Below, one piece after another: positions 29,590 to 36,782 of a stretch of DNA of 64,000 nucleotides. Within the stretch, counting starts at the first letter, position 1, and the number at the start of each line of letters is the position of its first letter. The notes under the pieces are model-generated. The model saw only the letters and a program-made list of their open reading frames with translations, was not told the origin of the DNA and ran no database searches. This DNA is from Lentzea kentuckyensis (GTDB lineage: Bacteria > Actinomycetota > Actinomycetes > Mycobacteriales > Pseudonocardiaceae): NCBI RefSeq assembly GCF_002150765.1, contig NZ_MUYM01000012.1, forward strand, positions 99,094-163,093, written 5' to 3'. Made by a program: the position numbers and the translations under genes.

Positions 29590-31857
29590 TCAGGGAGTCA
29601 GGTTGAGGGTCCAGGTGTCGATCTTGCCGACGTCCTGCGCGGCCAGGTCACGAACGCGGAGCTTCCACGTGCCGTTGGCGGCCTCGCCGGCCAGGTTGAC
29701 GGTGTAGGTCTGGTTGATGTTGTCCGCCGAACCTCCCGAGCGGTTGTGCAGGGTGTACGACGAACCGTCCGGCGCGATCAGAGCCACCGTCAGGTCACCG
29801 ATGTAGGTGTGCTGGATGGTGACCGCCACGGTGGCCGCGGTGGACGGCGTCGCGGAGCAACCGGAGATCACGACGTCGCTGTCGACCGCGGCACCCGCGT
29901 CCGGGATGGCGACGTCGTTCGGGTTGGTGCCGGTGCAGCCGCCACCGCCGCCGGTCACGGTCAGCGAGTAGGTCGCGGTGCGGGTCACCGAACCGGCCGC
30001 GGTGATCGTGACCGCGTAGGTGCCCGCGGGCGTCGACGCCGTGGTGTTGATCGTCAACGTCGAGCTGCCGCCGGTGGTCACCGATGCCGGGCTGAACGAA
30101 GCCGTTGCGCCGGAAGGCAGACCGGACGCGGAGAGCTGCACGGTCTGCGCGTCACCGCTCACCGTCTGGGTCTGCACGGTGGCCGACACGGACGAACCCG
30201 CCGCCACCGAACCGGACGTCGGCGAGACCGCCACGGAGAAGTCGGCACCGGGGGTGCCGGTACCGACCGCCGACATCCACAGGGTGTAGGCGATGCCGTC
30301 GACCGCGCGGTTGAGGTGCGTGTCGCTGATGTTGGCCGTGGTGTCGCAGGCGCGGTGGTAGCACGGGTCGAACGCAGTGCCGGCCGTGCCGTCCCACTTC
30401 GTCGCCTGGGCGGACGTCTTGGTGGCACTGGCGCCCATGGCGTACCCGGAGGCCGGGATGCTCGCGTTGGTGAAGGACGCGTCGTCGGAACGGTTGCGGC
30501 CCTCGGTGTTCTCCTCCGGCCGCAGGCCCAGCGAGTCCCAGTAGGCCTTCATGTGCCGCGACTGGGGGGAGTTGATGTTGTTGATGAAGTAGCCGCCGTT
30601 GACCGAGGCGATCATGTCGAAGTTGTGGTAGGTCTTGATCTTCTGGCGTTCGGCCGTCGGTAGCTGCGAGACGTAGAAGCGCGAGCCGAGCAGGCCCTGC
30701 TCCTCGTCGGTCCACCAGGCGAAGCGGACCTTGTTCACCATGGCCGGGTTCGTCCTGGCGAGCACGAGCGCGGTCTCCAGCAGCGACGCGGAGCCCGAAC
30801 CGTTGTCGTTGATGCCGGGACCGGCCGACACCGAGTCCAGGTGAGCGCCGAACATGTAGACGTTGTTCGCGTCGCCGCCTGGCCATTCCGCGATCACGTT
30901 CGGCCCGGCGCCAGTCGTGCAGCCGGAGGTGCAGGCCTGCTCGGTCACCGAGTAGCCGGCCGTGGTGAGCTTGTCCTTCACGTACGCCACCGACGCGCGG
31001 TAGCCGGCCGACGTGGACCGGCGGTTGCCGCCGTTCTGCGTGGCGATGGTGTTGAACTGGGTGAGGTGCGCCTTGACCGCGGCGACGTCGATGTCGGGGA
31101 TCTGGGGCGCGGTGCCGCCGCTGACGGTCAACGAGTAGGTCGCGGTCCTGGTGGTGCTGCCCGCGGCCCGCACGGTCACCGGGTAGGTGCCGTTGGGCGT
31201 GGACGCGGTGGTGGCGATCGTCAGCGTCGAGTTCGTGCCGGTCGTGACGGAGGCCGGGTTGAACGACGCGGTCGCGCCGGAGGGCAGGCCGCTCGCGGTG
31301 AGCTCGACGGTCTGCGCCTGGCCGCTGGTGGTCTGGGTCTGCACGGTCGTCGTCGCCGACGAGCCCGCCGTGACCGAGCCGGACGTCGGCGAGGTGGCGA
31401 CGGAGAAGTCGTTGGCCGGGGTGGGCGCGAGGTTCAGCGACCAGGAGTCGATCCGGCCGACGTCGTTGGCCGCGTTGTCGTTGACCCGCAGCTTCCAGGT
31501 GCCGTTCGAGGTCTCGCTCGACAGGTCGACGGTGTAGGTCTGGTCGATGTTGTCCGCCGAACCGCCGCTGCGGTTGTGCAGGACGTACACCGAGCCGTCC
31601 GGAGCGATCAGGTCGACCTTCAGGTCACCGATGTAGGTGTGCACGATCTTCACCGGCACGGCGGTGGTCGCCGACGGTACCGACGGGCAGTCGGTGATCG
31701 TGATCGACGACTCCACGGTGGTGTTGTCGCCGATCGCCACGTCGCTGTCGTTGGTGCCGGAGCAACCGGCGAGCGGGGCGGCGGCCGCGGGGATGGCCAG
31801 CGCCGCCGCGACCACGACGGTGGTGAGCGCGGTGGACAGCACGGATCTTCTTCGCAC
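29590..31857 (-). CDS. Secreted M28 zinc aminopeptidase with mirrored accessory domains
   Basis: 755 residues. Signal peptide 1-27. Then a P/proprotein-convertase-like beta-domain ([21 protein letters not shown]), an Ig-like domain ([12 protein letters not shown]), the M28 peptidase (about 250-520: [47 protein letters not shown] carrying the His, Asp, Glu, Asp and His zinc and base residues), then a second Ig-like domain and a second P-like domain nearly repeating the first pair in reverse order. Streptomyces-aminopeptidase-like; releases N-terminal residues outside the cell. GTG start with AAGGAG 8 nt upstream. Confidence 0.9.
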   Translation of the reverse strand: MRRRSVLSTALTTVVVAAALAIPAAAAPLAGCSGTNDSDVAIGDNTTVESSITITDCPSVPSATTAVPVKIVHTYIGDLKVDLIAPDGSVYVLHNRSGGSADNIDQTYTVDLSSETSNGTWKLRVNDNAANDVGRIDSWSLNLAPTPANDFSVATSPTSGSVTAGSSATTTVQTQTTSGQAQTVELTASGLPSGATASFNPASVTTGTNSTLTIATTASTPNGTYPVTVRAAGSTTRTATYSLTVSGGTAPQIPDIDVAAVKAHLTQFNTIATQNGGNRRSTSAGYRASVAYVKDKLTTAGYSVTEQACTSGCTTGAGPNVIAEWPGGDANNVYMFGAHLDSVSAGPGINDNGSGSASLLETALVLARTNPAMVNKVRFAWWTDEEQGLLGSRFYVSQLPTAERQKIKTYHNFDMIASVNGGYFINNINSPQSRHMKAYWDSLGLRPEENTEGRNRSDDASFTNASIPASGYAMGASATKTSAQATKWDGTAGTAFDPCYHRACDTTANISDTHLNRAVDGIAYTLWMSAVGTGTPGADFSVAVSPTSGSVAAGSSVSATVQTQTVSGDAQTVQLSASGLPSGATASFSPASVTTGGSSTLTINTTASTPAGTYAVTITAAGSVTRTATYSLTVTGGGGGCTGTNPNDVAIPDAGAAVDSDVVISGCSATPSTAATVAVTIQHTYIGDLTVALIAPDGSSYTLHNRSGGSADNINQTYTVNLAGEAANGTWKLRVRDLAAQDVGKIDTWTLNLTP

Positions 31858-31960
31858 TGTGGGGCTCCTTCGCAGGGTTTGCAGGGTTTCGCAGGGTCAG
31901 GCGAACGTATCCGCGCCGCCCTGCCCCGACATCAGGCCGTTCGGATGGTTGTCGCCGCCA

Positions 31961-31988
31961 TTTACATCAAGCTGGTTTGATGTATCGT
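31961..31988 (+). promoter_or_regulatory. Promoter with ArsR operator in the spacer
   Basis: TTTACA (31961-31966), 16-nt spacer, TATCGT (31983-31988), then 6 nt to the ATG. The perfect palindrome ACATCAA-GCTGGT-TTGATGT (31964-31983) covers the spacer. This is the usual ArsR ATCAA...TTGAT site, so the first gene represses itself. Confidence 0.75.
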
Positions 31989-31994
31989 GGAGGC

Positions 31995-32699
31995 ATGGTC
32001 GCCCCGGAGTTCGTGCGGATGGCCGCCCATCCGCTCAGGTGGCAGCTGCTGACCGAACTGGCCGGCAGCGACCACCGCGTGCGCGAACTGACCGAACGCG
32101 TCGGCGAACCGCAGAACCTGGTCTCCTACCACCTGCGGTTGCTGCGCGACGGCGGTCTGGTGAGCTCGCGGCGCAGCACGTTCGACGGCCGCGACACCTA
32201 CTACCACCTCGACCTCGACCGTTGCTCCGGGCTGCTGACCGGCGCTGGCGCCGCCCTGCATCCTTCACTGGCGCTGCGGCCGCCAGATCCGTTGTCTCCC
32301 AGCGGAGTCCGGGTGCTGTTCGCGTGCACCGGGAACAGCGCGCGTTCGCCGATCGCCGAGGCACTGCTGCGGCAGCGCGCCCCCGGGATCGAGGTCGTCA
32401 GTGCGGGCAGCCACCCCAAGCCGTTGCAGCCGAACACCGTCCGGGTGCTGCTGGAGGAGTTCGGCATCGACATCTCCGGCCGCGAGCCGCGGCACCTCGA
32501 CTCCGTGCGGCCGGGGTTCGACCACGTGATCACGTTGTGCGACAAGGTTCGCGAGGTCTGCCCGGAGTTCGAGGGCACGCCGATCCACTGGAGCATCCCC
32601 GAACCCACCGGCTACCCGGAGTTCGTGAGCACCGCAACCGAAATCGACACCCGCATCCGGCATCTGCTGCCGGTGCTGGCCAGGAGAGGTGAACGATGA
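31995..32699 (+). CDS. ArsR-arsenate reductase (LMW phosphatase) fusion protein
   Basis: 234 residues. Residues 1-95 are a winged-helix ArsR repressor (HPLRWQLLTELAGSDHRVRELTERVG, NLVSYHLRLLRDGGLV); the usual ELCVCD metal-site Cys pair is absent. Residues 105-230 are a low-molecular-weight phosphatase fold with P-loop CTGNSARS (Cys111, Arg117), as in arsenate reductases that draw on mycothiol or thioredoxin. Such fusions are known in actinobacteria. Leaderless start; four-base ATGA overlap with the VOC gene. Confidence 0.88.
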   Translation: MVAPEFVRMAAHPLRWQLLTELAGSDHRVRELTERVGEPQNLVSYHLRLLRDGGLVSSRRSTFDGRDTYYHLDLDRCSGLLTGAGAALHPSLALRPPDPLSPSGVRVLFACTGNSARSPIAEALLRQRAPGIEVVSAGSHPKPLQPNTVRVLLEEFGIDISGREPRHLDSVRPGFDHVITLCDKVREVCPEFEGTPIHWSIPEPTGYPEFVSTATEIDTRIRHLLPVLARRGER

Positions 32700-33067
32700 C
32701 AGAGCAACTCGCCAGTGTCCGTTACCTCGTCGACGACGTCCGGGCGGCCGTCGACTTCTACACCGTCCACTTCGGATTCACCGTGCGCACCGACGCCGTG
32801 CCCGCGTTCGCCGACGTCGTGCGCGGGCCGCTGCGCCTGCTGCTGTCCGGACCGGCCAGTTCCGGCGCCCGCGCGACCCCGGAGGACTCCCGAGCCGCCG
32901 GACGCAACCGCATCCACCTCGTCGTGGACGACCTCGACGCCGAGATCGCCCGGCTGCGCACCGCGGGAGTGGAGTTCGCGAGCGACCTCGTCAGCGGTCC
33001 TGGTGGCCGGCAGATCCTGCTCACCGATCCCGCCGGCAACCTCGTCGAACTCTTCCAGCCCGCCTGA
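32696..33067 (+). CDS. VOC/glyoxalase-fold protein
   Basis: 123 residues, two beta-alpha-beta-beta-beta modules: VRYLVDDVRAAVDFYTVHFGF first and IHLVVDDLDAEIARLRTAGVEF second, ending DPAGNLVELFQP. Family includes glyoxalases, dioxygenases and organoarsenical-linked proteins such as ArsI. The ArsI Cys pair is absent. Translation is coupled to the ArsR fusion gene, so a role in arsenic or related stress is an inference from position only. Confidence 0.82.
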   Translation: MTEQLASVRYLVDDVRAAVDFYTVHFGFTVRTDAVPAFADVVRGPLRLLLSGPASSGARATPEDSRAAGRNRIHLVVDDLDAEIARLRTAGVEFASDLVSGPGGRQILLTDPAGNLVELFQPA

Positions 33068-33070
33068 GCC

Positions 33071-34387
33071 TCAGCGCGGCCAGCGCTCGTGGTGGTCGTC
33101 GATGCGGAACTCGTGCGAGTGCGTCCACACGCCGCCGGCCAGCACCGCGTCGTGCAGATGTTCGTGGTGCGATTCGAGGTCGTGATGGTGGTGTTCGACG
33201 ACTTCCGGGTCGTGCGTGGGCCAGAGCTTCACCGCGACGACCGCGCCCGCCGCGGTGATCGCGCCGAGCACGACGAAGGCGGTGGTCATGTTCGCGGCGG
33301 TGGCGACCCAGCCCGCCAGCGGGTAGCAGAGCAGCCAGCAGGCGTGGGACAGCGCGAAGTCCGCGGCGAACAACGCGGGCCGGTCCACGGGGTCGCACGA
33401 CCGGCGCAGGAGGCGGGCGCCCGGCGTGAGGGCGAACGAGCACCCGGCGCCGATCAGCCCCCACACCAGCAACAACGCCTGCCAGTCGGCGGCGAACAGC
33501 GCGCCGGCCAGCAACAACGCGACCAGCGCGACGGCGGCTCGCAGCACCACCGCGCGGTCCGCGAACCGTTCGAGCAGCCTGGGCAGCGCGAAAGCCGCCG
33601 CGAGCGACCCGGCGCCGTTGACCGCGAGTGCGATGGCGACGTCCGACGCGTCCCGCCCGAGCACGTCCCGCACGTACGCGACCGTGTTCACGAACACCAT
33701 CGAGCCGGCGGCCGCCGCGGCGAGGTGCACGGCGAGAAGCCCGCGCAGCCGTGGTGTGGCCAGGTAGATCCGGATGCCGCGCGTCGTCGTGTCGTACCAC
33801 TTGCGGGGTACCGGTTTCGGCTGCGGCACGACCGCGGAGAGCACGAGCAGGGCCGAGGCGGCGAACCCGATCGCGGTGCCCAGGAACAACTGCTGGAAGC
33901 TCACCAAAGCCAGTGCCGCCGCAGCCAATGCGGGACTGAGGAGGCTTTCCAGGTCGTACGCCATCCGCGACAACGTGATGGCACGGGTGTATTCGCGTTC
34001 GTCCGGCAGCACTTCTGGAATCGTCGCCTGGAACAACGGCGTGAAAGCCGCGGACGCCGCCTGCAACACGAAGATGAGGACGTAGACCTGCCACACCTCG
34101 CTCACCCACGGCAGCACCGCAGCCACGCCGACCCTGACGACGTCCAGCGCGACCAGCACAACCCGTCGCGGCAACGCCCCGAGCAGCGCCGTCGCGATCG
34201 GCGCCACCCCGACATAGGCGATCATCTTGATCGCCAGCGCGGTCCCGAGCACCGCCCCCGCGTCGGCTCCGGCGATGTCGAAGGCGAGCAGGCCCAGCGC
34301 GACCGTCGCCAAACCGGTTCCGGTCAGCGCGACGACCTGGGCGCCGAAAAGATTCCGGTAGGCCGAATTGCGCAGGACGGAAATCAC
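33071..34387 (-). CDS. MFS transporter with histidine-rich C-terminal tail
   Basis: 438 residues from GTG 34387. Twelve membrane segments (MFS_3 type). The last 45 residues, after the final helix, carry about a dozen His (EHHHHDLESHHEHLHD, then THSHEFRIDDHHERW), as in metal exporters such as NreB. It ends 3 nt from the convergent ArsR-ArsC operon. Inferred: metal or arsenic-compound exporter with a cytosolic metal-binding tail. Leaderless start (TATAGT 6 nt upstream). Confidence 0.82.
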   Translation of the reverse strand: MISVLRNSAYRNLFGAQVVALTGTGLATVALGLLAFDIAGADAGAVLGTALAIKMIAYVGVAPIATALLGALPRRVVLVALDVVRVGVAAVLPWVSEVWQVYVLIFVLQAASAAFTPLFQATIPEVLPDEREYTRAITLSRMAYDLESLLSPALAAAALALVSFQQLFLGTAIGFAASALLVLSAVVPQPKPVPRKWYDTTTRGIRIYLATPRLRGLLAVHLAAAAAGSMVFVNTVAYVRDVLGRDASDVAIALAVNGAGSLAAAFALPRLLERFADRAVVLRAAVALVALLLAGALFAADWQALLLVWGLIGAGCSFALTPGARLLRRSCDPVDRPALFAADFALSHACWLLCYPLAGWVATAANMTTAFVVLGAITAAGAVVAVKLWPTHDPEVVEHHHHDLESHHEHLHDAVLAGGVWTHSHEFRIDDHHERWPR

Positions 34388-34393
34388 GCCCGC

Positions 34394-34399
34394 ACTATA
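34394..34399 (-). promoter_or_regulatory. -10 box of leaderless promoter for His-tail MFS gene
   Basis: TATAGT on the minus strand, then GCGGGC and GTG at 34387. Confidence 0.6.
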
Positions 34400-34527
34400 T
34401 GCACGCGGATGGGTTTGCGTCGACGGTGCAACAGCAGATCTATTGCAACAACCAGATCCTGGCTTCAATCAAGAATGGACGCTTTCCCAATTCGGAGCGC
34501 CCGGAGCGGGTGTGACACCATCACGCC

Positions 34528-34908
34528 ATGATCGACCTGTTGCCAACGGTGCTGACCGTCCTCGCACTGGCCGGCGCCGCCTGGGCGGTGGCGCTGATCG
34601 TGCTGAACACACCGGTGCTGCCGGTGACCAAGCCGAAGCTCGGCCTGGGCGCGGTGCTGGCCCTGCTCGAGGCCGGGCTCCTGGTCCAGGCGGTGATCGG
34701 GATCGTGAAGATGACCGGCCTCGACCGTGAGATCGACAGGTTCTCGTTCGTCGGCTACCTCGTCGGCCCCGTGGTGATCCTCCCGCTCGCCCTCGTGTGG
34801 GCGGCGTCCGAACGCACCCGCTGGAGCGGCGGCGTGCTGGCGATCGCGTGCCTGAGCGTGCCGGTGATGATCGTGCGGCTCGGCCAGATCTGGGCCGGAC
34901 ATGCGTGA
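34528..34908 (+). CDS. Small membrane protein, four helices
   Basis: 126 residues with four hydrophobic segments (LLPTVLTVLALAGAAWAVAL, LGLGAVLALLEAGLLVQAVI, FVGYLVGPVVILPLALVW, VLAIACLSVPVMIV). No family motif recognised. The ATG follows CACCAT by 6 nt, compatible with leaderless expression. It overlaps the next gene by 8 bp; the two small membrane proteins probably act together. Confidence 0.75.
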   Translation: MIDLLPTVLTVLALAGAAWAVALIVLNTPVLPVTKPKLGLGAVLALLEAGLLVQAVIGIVKMTGLDREIDRFSFVGYLVGPVVILPLALVWAASERTRWSGGVLAIACLSVPVMIVRLGQIWAGHA

Positions 34909-35284
34909 CGCGGCCACCCGGCAGGGCCCGGGCCGTCTGCTGATCACCGTTTACGGGATCTTCGCGATCGCCGCGACCTCGCGGTCCGCCGTGCAGCTCA
35001 TCACCCGGTTCGACCAGGCGCCGGTCGCGTACCTGCTGTCCGCGTTCGCCGCGGTCGTGTACGTGCTGGCGACCATCACGCTCGCGCTCAACGCACGCCG
35101 GGTGGCGTACGTGGCGTGCGCCGTCGAACTCGCCGGGGTCGTGACGGTCGGGGCCATCAGCCTGCTTGTGCCGCAGGAGTTTCCGGACGCCACCGTGTGG
35201 TCGGTGTTCGGCGTCGGTTACGGCTTCATCCCGCTGGTGCTGCCCGTGCTCGGCCTGTTGTGGTTGAGGAAGACGGCATCCTGA
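34901..35284 (+). CDS. Small membrane protein, four helices
   Basis: 127 residues, four hydrophobic segments beginning LLITVYGIFAIAATSRSAVQ. Weakly similar in layout to the preceding protein (RFDQAPVAYLLSAFAAVVYVL). Unknown role. Starts inside the 3' end of the upstream gene (8-bp overlap ATGCGTGA), so translation is coupled. Followed by two hairpins. Confidence 0.75.
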   Translation: MRDAATRQGPGRLLITVYGIFAIAATSRSAVQLITRFDQAPVAYLLSAFAAVVYVLATITLALNARRVAYVACAVELAGVVTVGAISLLVPQEFPDATVWSVFGVGYGFIPLVLPVLGLLWLRKTAS

Positions 35285-35300
35285 TGCTTGTAGCGGGCCA

Positions 35301-35346
35301 GTGGTGAGTCCGGCACCGGACTCACCACGGCCTGTCCCGACAGGCC
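35301..35346. terminator. Two tandem hairpins between convergent genes
   Basis: First stem GTGGTGAGTCCG (35301-35312) with 35317-35328, loop GCAC. Second stem GGCCTGTC (35329-35336) with 35339-35346. They lie between the small membrane protein operon and the end of purU and could serve both. Confidence 0.7.
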
Positions 35347-36195
35347 CTAGCGGAACACCACCGTCCCGTTCCCGTTGGGCAGCACGCGGTGCTCGCAGTG
35401 CCACCGAACGGCGCGGGACAACGCCAGCGCCTCGGCATCGCGGCCCACGGCGGTGAGCGCCCGCGGGTCGAAGGTGTGGTCGACCCGCAGCACCTCCTGC
35501 TCGATGATCGGCCCCTCGTCCAGGTCCGGGGTGACGTAGTGCGCCGTTGCCCCGACGTACTTCACGCCGCGGTCGTAGGCCTGGTGGTACGGCTTGGCAC
35601 CCTTGAAGCCCGGCAGGAACGAGTGGTGGATGTTGATCACCCGGCCGGACAGCTTGGCGCACAGGTCGTTGGACAGCACCTGCATGTAGCGGGCCAGCAC
35701 GACCAGGTCGGCCTGGTACTCCTCGACGAGGTCCAGCAGCCGTTGCTCGGCGGCCGGCTTGTTGCCGGCGGTGTTCGGCACGTGCACGAAGTCGAGCCCG
35801 GCCGCCTCCGCCATCGGACGCAGGTCCTCGTGGTTCGAGACCACCGCGACGATCTCGCCGCCGAGACTGCCCGCGCGCCACCGGAAGAGCAGGTCGTTCA
35901 GGCAGTGCCCGGCCTTGGAGACCATGACGAGGATGCGCGCGCGGCTCTCGTCCCACAGGCCGTACTTCATCGAGAACTCGCGGGCCACCGGGTCGAACTC
36001 GCGGACGAGGTCGTCCACGCCGACCTCGTCGGAGGCGCAGGAGAACGCGGTGCGCAGGAACAACCTGCCGCGGGCGTCGTCGTCGAACTGCTGGTGCTCC
36101 ACGATGTCGCAGCCGTGGTCGACCAGGAACGACGTCACGGCGTGGACGATGCCCGCACGCTCCGGGCAGTCCAGGGTCAGGGTGAAGTGCCGCAT
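35347..36195 (-). CDS. purU: Formyltetrahydrofolate deformylase
   Basis: 282 residues from ATG 36195. N-terminal ACT domain (FTLTLDCPERAGIVHAVTSFL), then the formyl-transferase-like domain: ILVMVSKAGHCLNDLLFRW, catalytic His in INIHHSFLPGFKGAKPYHQAY, Asp in VTPDLDEGPIIEQ. Hydrolyses 10-formyl-THF to formate and THF. Placed after the sarcosine oxidase genes, it recycles folate loaded with one-carbon units from demethylation. Start overlaps the soxG stop by one base (TGATG). Confidence 0.95.
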   Translation of the reverse strand: MRHFTLTLDCPERAGIVHAVTSFLVDHGCDIVEHQQFDDDARGRLFLRTAFSCASDEVGVDDLVREFDPVAREFSMKYGLWDESRARILVMVSKAGHCLNDLLFRWRAGSLGGEIVAVVSNHEDLRPMAEAAGLDFVHVPNTAGNKPAAEQRLLDLVEEYQADLVVLARYMQVLSNDLCAKLSGRVINIHHSFLPGFKGAKPYHQAYDRGVKYVGATAHYVTPDLDEGPIIEQEVLRVDHTFDPRALTAVGRDAEALALSRAVRWHCEHRVLPNGNGTVVFR

Positions 36196-36782
36196 CACGC
36201 CACCGCCCGGTACTCGGCGCACGCGTCGCTCAGCCAGGCCGCGAGGTACTCGGCGAACGACGACCGCACCAGCAGCGTGACGCGGTCCTCACCGGTCACC
36301 AGCAGGACGATCCCGGTCCGCGCGAGCAACGTCTGCACGCAAGTGCCGACGGGAGCCGAAGACGGGTGCAGGTCCACGGAACATCCGTGAGCGAGCACGT
36401 CCCGGACGTGCGGCCCCTCCAGGACCACCGTCGTGCGCTGAGCCGAAGTGTCCACAACGGACCCTCTGAAGTCTCCGAGCGCGCCACGCAACACCTCCTC
36501 GATCGAGACCTGCAGGCCGGGCGACGCCACGACCAGGAACTCGTCCGGCCCGAGCCACAACGCTTCGACCGCGCCGAACTGTCCAACACCTGTGGTGAAG
36601 GTGCACGGAACCGAAGGGAACACGACTCCCAGGGCCGCCCCCATCGCCGCGACGGCCTCCGGGGCCGACACGCGCACGGTCAGCTGGGTCCGGAACGGCA
36701 CCTCCGCCACCTCCAGCGCGGGCGTGAGCGCTGCCAGCCGATCGGTCCAGGCGGCCAGCGGGCTGGTCAGGTCAGCCGTCAC
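36195..36782 (-). CDS. soxG: Sarcosine oxidase gamma subunit
   Basis: 195 residues, matching the folate-binding-like gamma chain of heterotetrameric sarcosine oxidase: VPFRTQLTVRVSAP, ALWLGPDEFLVVA, VDTSAQRTTVVLEGP, and the C-terminal RSSFAEYLAAWL. Structural subunit lying on the alpha chain. Overlaps soxA by 11 bp and purU by one base, so it belongs to one operon with them. Confidence 0.93.
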   Translation of the reverse strand: MTADLTSPLAAWTDRLAALTPALEVAEVPFRTQLTVRVSAPEAVAAMGAALGVVFPSVPCTFTTGVGQFGAVEALWLGPDEFLVVASPGLQVSIEEVLRGALGDFRGSVVDTSAQRTTVVLEGPHVRDVLAHGCSVDLHPSSAPVGTCVQTLLARTGIVLLVTGEDRVTLLVRSSFAEYLAAWLSDACAEYRAVA

